Shown here: piece by piece, positions 7,044 to 9,675 of the stretch
Position numbering within the stretch: the first letter of the stretch is position 1
How the letters are laid out: every line of letters starts with the position of its first letter
NCBI GenBank assembly: GCA_947466555.1
Contig: CANIFK010000145.1
Span: forward strand, 1-9,675
DNA: 9,675 nt
Source: Acidobacteriota bacterium
Lineage (GTDB): Bacteria > Acidobacteriota > Terriglobia > Bryobacterales > Bryobacteraceae
Direction of reading: 5' to 3'
Notes under the pieces: generated by a model
What the model saw: the letters and a program-made list of their open reading frames with translations, nothing else
Database searches by the model: none
Told to the model about the DNA's origin: nothing
Translations under genes and position numbers: made by a program

Positions 7044-8534
7044 CCCCGTATTCTGATCAACGAGTGTAAGCAGGAGATCTCCTCCTTCAACCCGGTCGTA
7101 GCCCACTATGAGGACTTCCTCATCGACAAGGGCGACGACGTACTGAACTACCATCGCCCCGTCCGCTCAGAAGCCGGCGGGGCGATGAACGTTTTCGCCA
7201 CCCGCCCGGACGTCGAACTGATCGGGGGCTTCGCCGCCCGCGGCATCACCTCCACGGGCACCATTTCATCGGCCGCGTTCGCGCGCATTGCCGAGGAGTT
7301 CCTCGGCGCTGTCCGCGAAAACCTGGGGCGGTTCGATGCCATCTATTTCTCGCTCCACGGCGCCATGGCGGCCGAGGATGTCGACGACTGCGAAGGCTAC
7401 CTGCTGGAGAAGACCCGCGAGATCGTCGGCGAGCAAATGGCGATCGCCGTCTCGCTCGACCTGCACGGGATTCTGACGGACAAGATGCTCCAGCACGCGA
7501 GCGTCACCACGGTGTTCCACACCAACCCGCACGTCGACTTCTACCAGACGGGCCAGCGCGCGGCGCGCCTGCTGCTCCGCCTGCTCGATGGCGAGATCAA
7601 CCCGGTGCATATCCGCATCCCCGTGCCGGCGCTCGTACGCGGCCAGGAGTGCATCACCGCCACCGGCATCTACGGCAACTGGGTGAAGGAAGCCATCGAG
7701 TTTGAGAACTCGCCCGGCGGGCTGAGCGGCGGCTTCTTCATCGGCAACCCGTTCACGGACGTGCCGGACCTGTGTTCGAATGTTTTCCTGGTAGCGGATG
7801 GCGACCCGGCGGCGGCGTGCGAGCTGGGCAAGCGGATGGCGCTCGAATTCTGGGACTCGCGGGCCATCATGCAGCAGCCGCTGTTGGCGCTGGAAGAGGC
7901 CGTAGGGATCGCGAAGAACGCGACGGGCCGCGTGGTGCTGGTGGATGCTGCCGACGCGACGAGCTCCGGCGCCTCGGGCGATTCGAATGCGATACTCGCC
8001 GAGTTGATCCGGCAGGGCTGCACGCGGACGGCGCTGGTGCCGATCGTGGACGCGCCGGCCGTGCAGGCATGCTTTGCGGCGGGGATTGGCGGGGAGGTGA
8101 CGGTGCCGGTGGGCGGAGCGCTCGACCCGCGCTTCACGCCAGTGACGGTGACGGGCCGGGTGCGGATCCTCTCCGATGGACACATGAACAGCGAGAGCCA
8201 CGGCGAGCACTGGTACGCCGGGCCGACGGCCGTGTTGCAGGCCGGGCCGAACACCATCGTCCTGATGTCGCGGCCAGTAAGCCTCTACGACCGGACGCCG
8301 TTCCTGGTGAACGGGCAGGACCCGGCGGCGTTCGACATGACGGTGGTGAAGAGCCCTTTGTGCCAGCCGCGGTTCTTCAATGATGGCGCGGAGCACGTGC
8401 TGAACATCGACGCGCCGGGCTCAACCAGCGCCAACGTCAAGGGCCTCGGCCACACGGTGGTGCGCCGGCCGTTGTATCCGCTGGACGATCATTTTGCATA
8501 CACGCCGGAGCCACGGATTTTCCGGCGGGGATAA
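7041..8534 (+). CDS. M81-family (MlrC/microcystinase C-like) metallopeptidase
   Basis: This 497-residue protein matches the M81 family, named for MlrC, which cleaves small linear peptides from microcystin breakdown. Residues that correspond at one constant offset to the MlrC set I recall are E12 (KQEISSF), H106 (LHGAM), and the zinc ligands D140, H142 (SLDLHG) and H164 (NPHVDFYQTG). The C-terminal half has the family's glycine/serine segment DAADATSSGASGDS (302-315) and ends near PLYPLDDHF. No signal peptide is seen, so it is probably cytosolic. The real substrate is unknown; most M81 proteins outside microcystin degraders have no tested substrate. ATG 7041 fits the family N-terminus, but the ribosome site is poor and buried in a hairpin. 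The enolase-family gene follows after 9 nt. Third-base preference changes from C to G partway through the gene. Confidence 0.9.
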   Translation: MPRILINECKQEISSFNPVVAHYEDFLIDKGDDVLNYHRPVRSEAGGAMNVFATRPDVELIGGFAARGITSTGTISSAAFARIAEEFLGAVRENLGRFDAIYFSLHGAMAAEDVDDCEGYLLEKTREIVGEQMAIAVSLDLHGILTDKMLQHASVTTVFHTNPHVDFYQTGQRAARLLLRLLDGEINPVHIRIPVPALVRGQECITATGIYGNWVKEAIEFENSPGGLSGGFFIGNPFTDVPDLCSNVFLVADGDPAAACELGKRMALEFWDSRAIMQQPLLALEEAVGIAKNATGRVVLVDAADATSSGASGDSNAILAELIRQGCTRTALVPIVDAPAVQACFAAGIGGEVTVPVGGALDPRFTPVTVTGRVRILSDGHMNSESHGEHWYAGPTAVLQAGPNTIVLMSRPVSLYDRTPFLVNGQDPAAFDMTVVKSPLCQPRFFNDGAEHVLNIDAPGSTSANVKGLGHTVVRRPLYPLDDHFAYTPEPRIFRRG

Positions 8535-8541
8535 AGGAGAG
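8533..8541 (+). promoter_or_regulatory. Ribosome binding site of the enolase-family gene
   Basis: AAAGGAGAG starts inside the TAA stop of the M81 gene (8532-8534) and lies just before ATG 8544. The overlap with the stop codon points to coupled translation of the two genes. Confidence 0.75.
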
Positions 8542-8543
8542 AG

Positions 8544-9675
8544 ATGGGATCGAAAATTGAGCGGGTATTGGCCTACGGGCTGCGCGGCAAGACGCCGGAG
8601 GGCGGCTGGTCCAACGAGTTGCAGCCAGAGGACTGTGTCCACACGATCATCGCGGTGGTGACCGCGGACGGCATCGGCTGGGGCTCGGTGTTCACTTCGG
8701 AGGCGCTGGTGAAGGCGTCGCTCGAAATCCTGCGGCCGCTGCTGATTGGGGAGAACGCGCTGGAGCCGGAGCGGGTGAGCGAGAAGCTGCACCAGAATAC
8801 GTTCTGGCTGGGGCGCGGGGGCTCGATTACGCATACGATCAGCGGGATCGATATCGCGCTGTGGGACCTGATGGGCAAGGCTTGCGGGCAGCCGGTGGGC
8901 CGTCTGCTGGGCGGGCGCTATCGGGAGCGTGTGCGGCCGTACGCCAGCCTGCTGATGCGAGAGCCGGAGCAGATGGAAGGCGAACTGTTCCCGGTGAAGG
9001 CGCAGGGCTTCCGGGCGTTCAAGATTGGCTGGGGCCCGTTCGGCCGCAAGAGCAACGCCGTCGATGAAGCCATCGTCCGCGCGGCGCGCGAGGCGGTGGG
9101 CGAGGACTCGCTGCTGATGGTGGATGCCGGCGGGTCGGACGCCTACTGGCAGGGCGGGTACAAGTGGGCGCTGCGGACCGCGGAGATGCTGGCCGACTAT
9201 GACGTGTTCTGGTTCGAGGAGCCATTGCATCCGGATGCCTTGGAGGACTACGTGGCGTTGCGCCGCGCGTCGAGCGTGACCATCGCCGGCGGCGAAGTGC
9301 TGACACGGCGGCAGTCGTTCCAGCCGTGGCTCACGGCTGGGGCGTTCGACATCGTGCAGCCGGACGTGACCAAGTGCGGCGGGCTCAGCGAGCAGCGGCG
9401 TATCGCGCAGATGGCTGTCGATAACGGGGTTCGTTTTATTCCGCATGGGTGGAACACGACCGTGGGATTGGCCTCGGATCTGCAGATTGCCTCGGCGTTT
9501 GCGGGGACGGATCTGGTGGAGTATCTGACGGGATCGCCGTTCATTGATGACCTGTTTGGATTGAAGCTGGACGCCGATGGGATGCTGCCGATTCCGGCGG
9601 GGCCGGGGTTGGGGATTGACCTGAACCTGGACGCTCTGGCGGAGTTGTCGCGGACCGATGTATCGGATTTGAGAC
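8544..9675 (+). CDS. Enolase-superfamily enzyme, mandelate racemase/muconate lactonizing type, 3' end missing
   Basis: The frame is open to the right edge, giving 377 residues. Family members are usually about that long, so only the last few residues should be missing. The N-terminal capping domain is followed by the barrel. The three metal ligands are D194 (LMVDAGG), E225 (WFEEPLHP) and E251 (AGGEVLT). The His/Asp pair is H301 (IPHGWN) and D274 (QPDVTKCGG), and E327 (VEYLTG) matches the mandelate racemase electrophilic Glu. The KxK motif is altered: K160 is present in FKIGWGPFG but the second Lys is Gly162. These enzymes abstract the proton alpha to a carboxylate, and most characterised relatives of this pattern are acid-sugar dehydratases or racemases. 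A dehydratase working through the His/Asp pair is my inference. It lies 9 nt after the M81 gene with its ribosome site overlapping that stop, so the two genes are surely co-expressed. Confidence 0.92.
   Translation, partial: MGSKIERVLAYGLRGKTPEGGWSNELQPEDCVHTIIAVVTADGIGWGSVFTSEALVKASLEILRPLLIGENALEPERVSEKLHQNTFWLGRGGSITHTISGIDIALWDLMGKACGQPVGRLLGGRYRERVRPYASLLMREPEQMEGELFPVKAQGFRAFKIGWGPFGRKSNAVDEAIVRAAREAVGEDSLLMVDAGGSDAYWQGGYKWALRTAEMLADYDVFWFEEPLHPDALEDYVALRRASSVTIAGGEVLTRRQSFQPWLTAGAFDIVQPDVTKCGGLSEQRRIAQMAVDNGVRFIPHGWNTTVGLASDLQIASAFAGTDLVEYLTGSPFIDDLFGLKLDADGMLPIPAGPGLGIDLNLDALAELSRTDVSDLR

Noticed and set aside
7560..7800. A replication origin at the skew switch
   Set aside because: The switch falls in the middle of an intact coding sequence, and I saw no cluster of DnaA boxes and no dnaA or other replication gene nearby.
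7266..8396. Minus-strand open frame of 376 codons antisense to the M81 gene
   Set aside because: Arg/His/Ala-rich with no recognisable domain or ribosome site, and opposite a well-supported M81 protein.
8421..9446. Minus-strand open frame of 341 codons antisense to the enolase-family gene
   Set aside because: Rich in Arg, His, Pro and Leu without domain signals. The plus-strand frame carries all the enolase-superfamily catalytic residues.

Overview
The window is GC-rich and gene-dense. Its GC content, the PD40 beta-propeller protein ending in the tail ...LVENFR, an oxygen-dependent HemG and neighbouring M81 and enolase-superfamily genes all suggest a member of the Acidobacteriota, perhaps the Bryobacterales/Solibacter group. 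That assignment is inference from gene style; there is no rRNA or other taxonomic marker here.

Layout. (1) 2-1084, + strand: the C-terminal part of a TolB/PD40 beta-propeller protein whose N-terminus lies outside the window. (2) 1125-1162: an intrinsic terminator serving the minus strand. (3) 5288 down to 1185, - strand: a compact four-gene unit apbE - hemE - hemG - SYLF protein. The gaps are an overlap of up to 19 nt, then 12 nt, then 49 nt, and the unit runs into the terminator. (4) 5289-5459: a divergent intergenic region with a candidate promoter and a small inverted repeat. (5) 5460-9675, + strand: a B12-binding-type radical SAM protein, an M81 (MlrC-like) metallopeptidase and an enolase-superfamily (mandelate racemase type) enzyme that runs off the right edge. 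The gaps are 33 and 9 nt, with no terminator seen between them.

How the genes fit together. HemE (uroporphyrinogen III to coproporphyrinogen III) and HemG (porphyrinogen oxidation) are pathway partners. ApbE (periplasmic flavin transfer) and the SYLF protein are exported proteins carried in the same unit, so it may couple haem supply to envelope redox functions; this is inference. The M81 and enolase-family genes are closely coupled and look catabolic. The radical SAM enzyme has no assignable substrate.

The most unusual signals are: a strand-independent switch in G/C skew inside the M81 gene; a perfect GC-rich hairpin covering the M81 start codon; non-canonical metal-site residues in ApbE; a missing second catalytic lysine in the enolase-family protein; and the unplaced radical SAM enzyme with a long insertion and C-terminal extension. 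I found no mobile element, CRISPR array, tRNA or rRNA.
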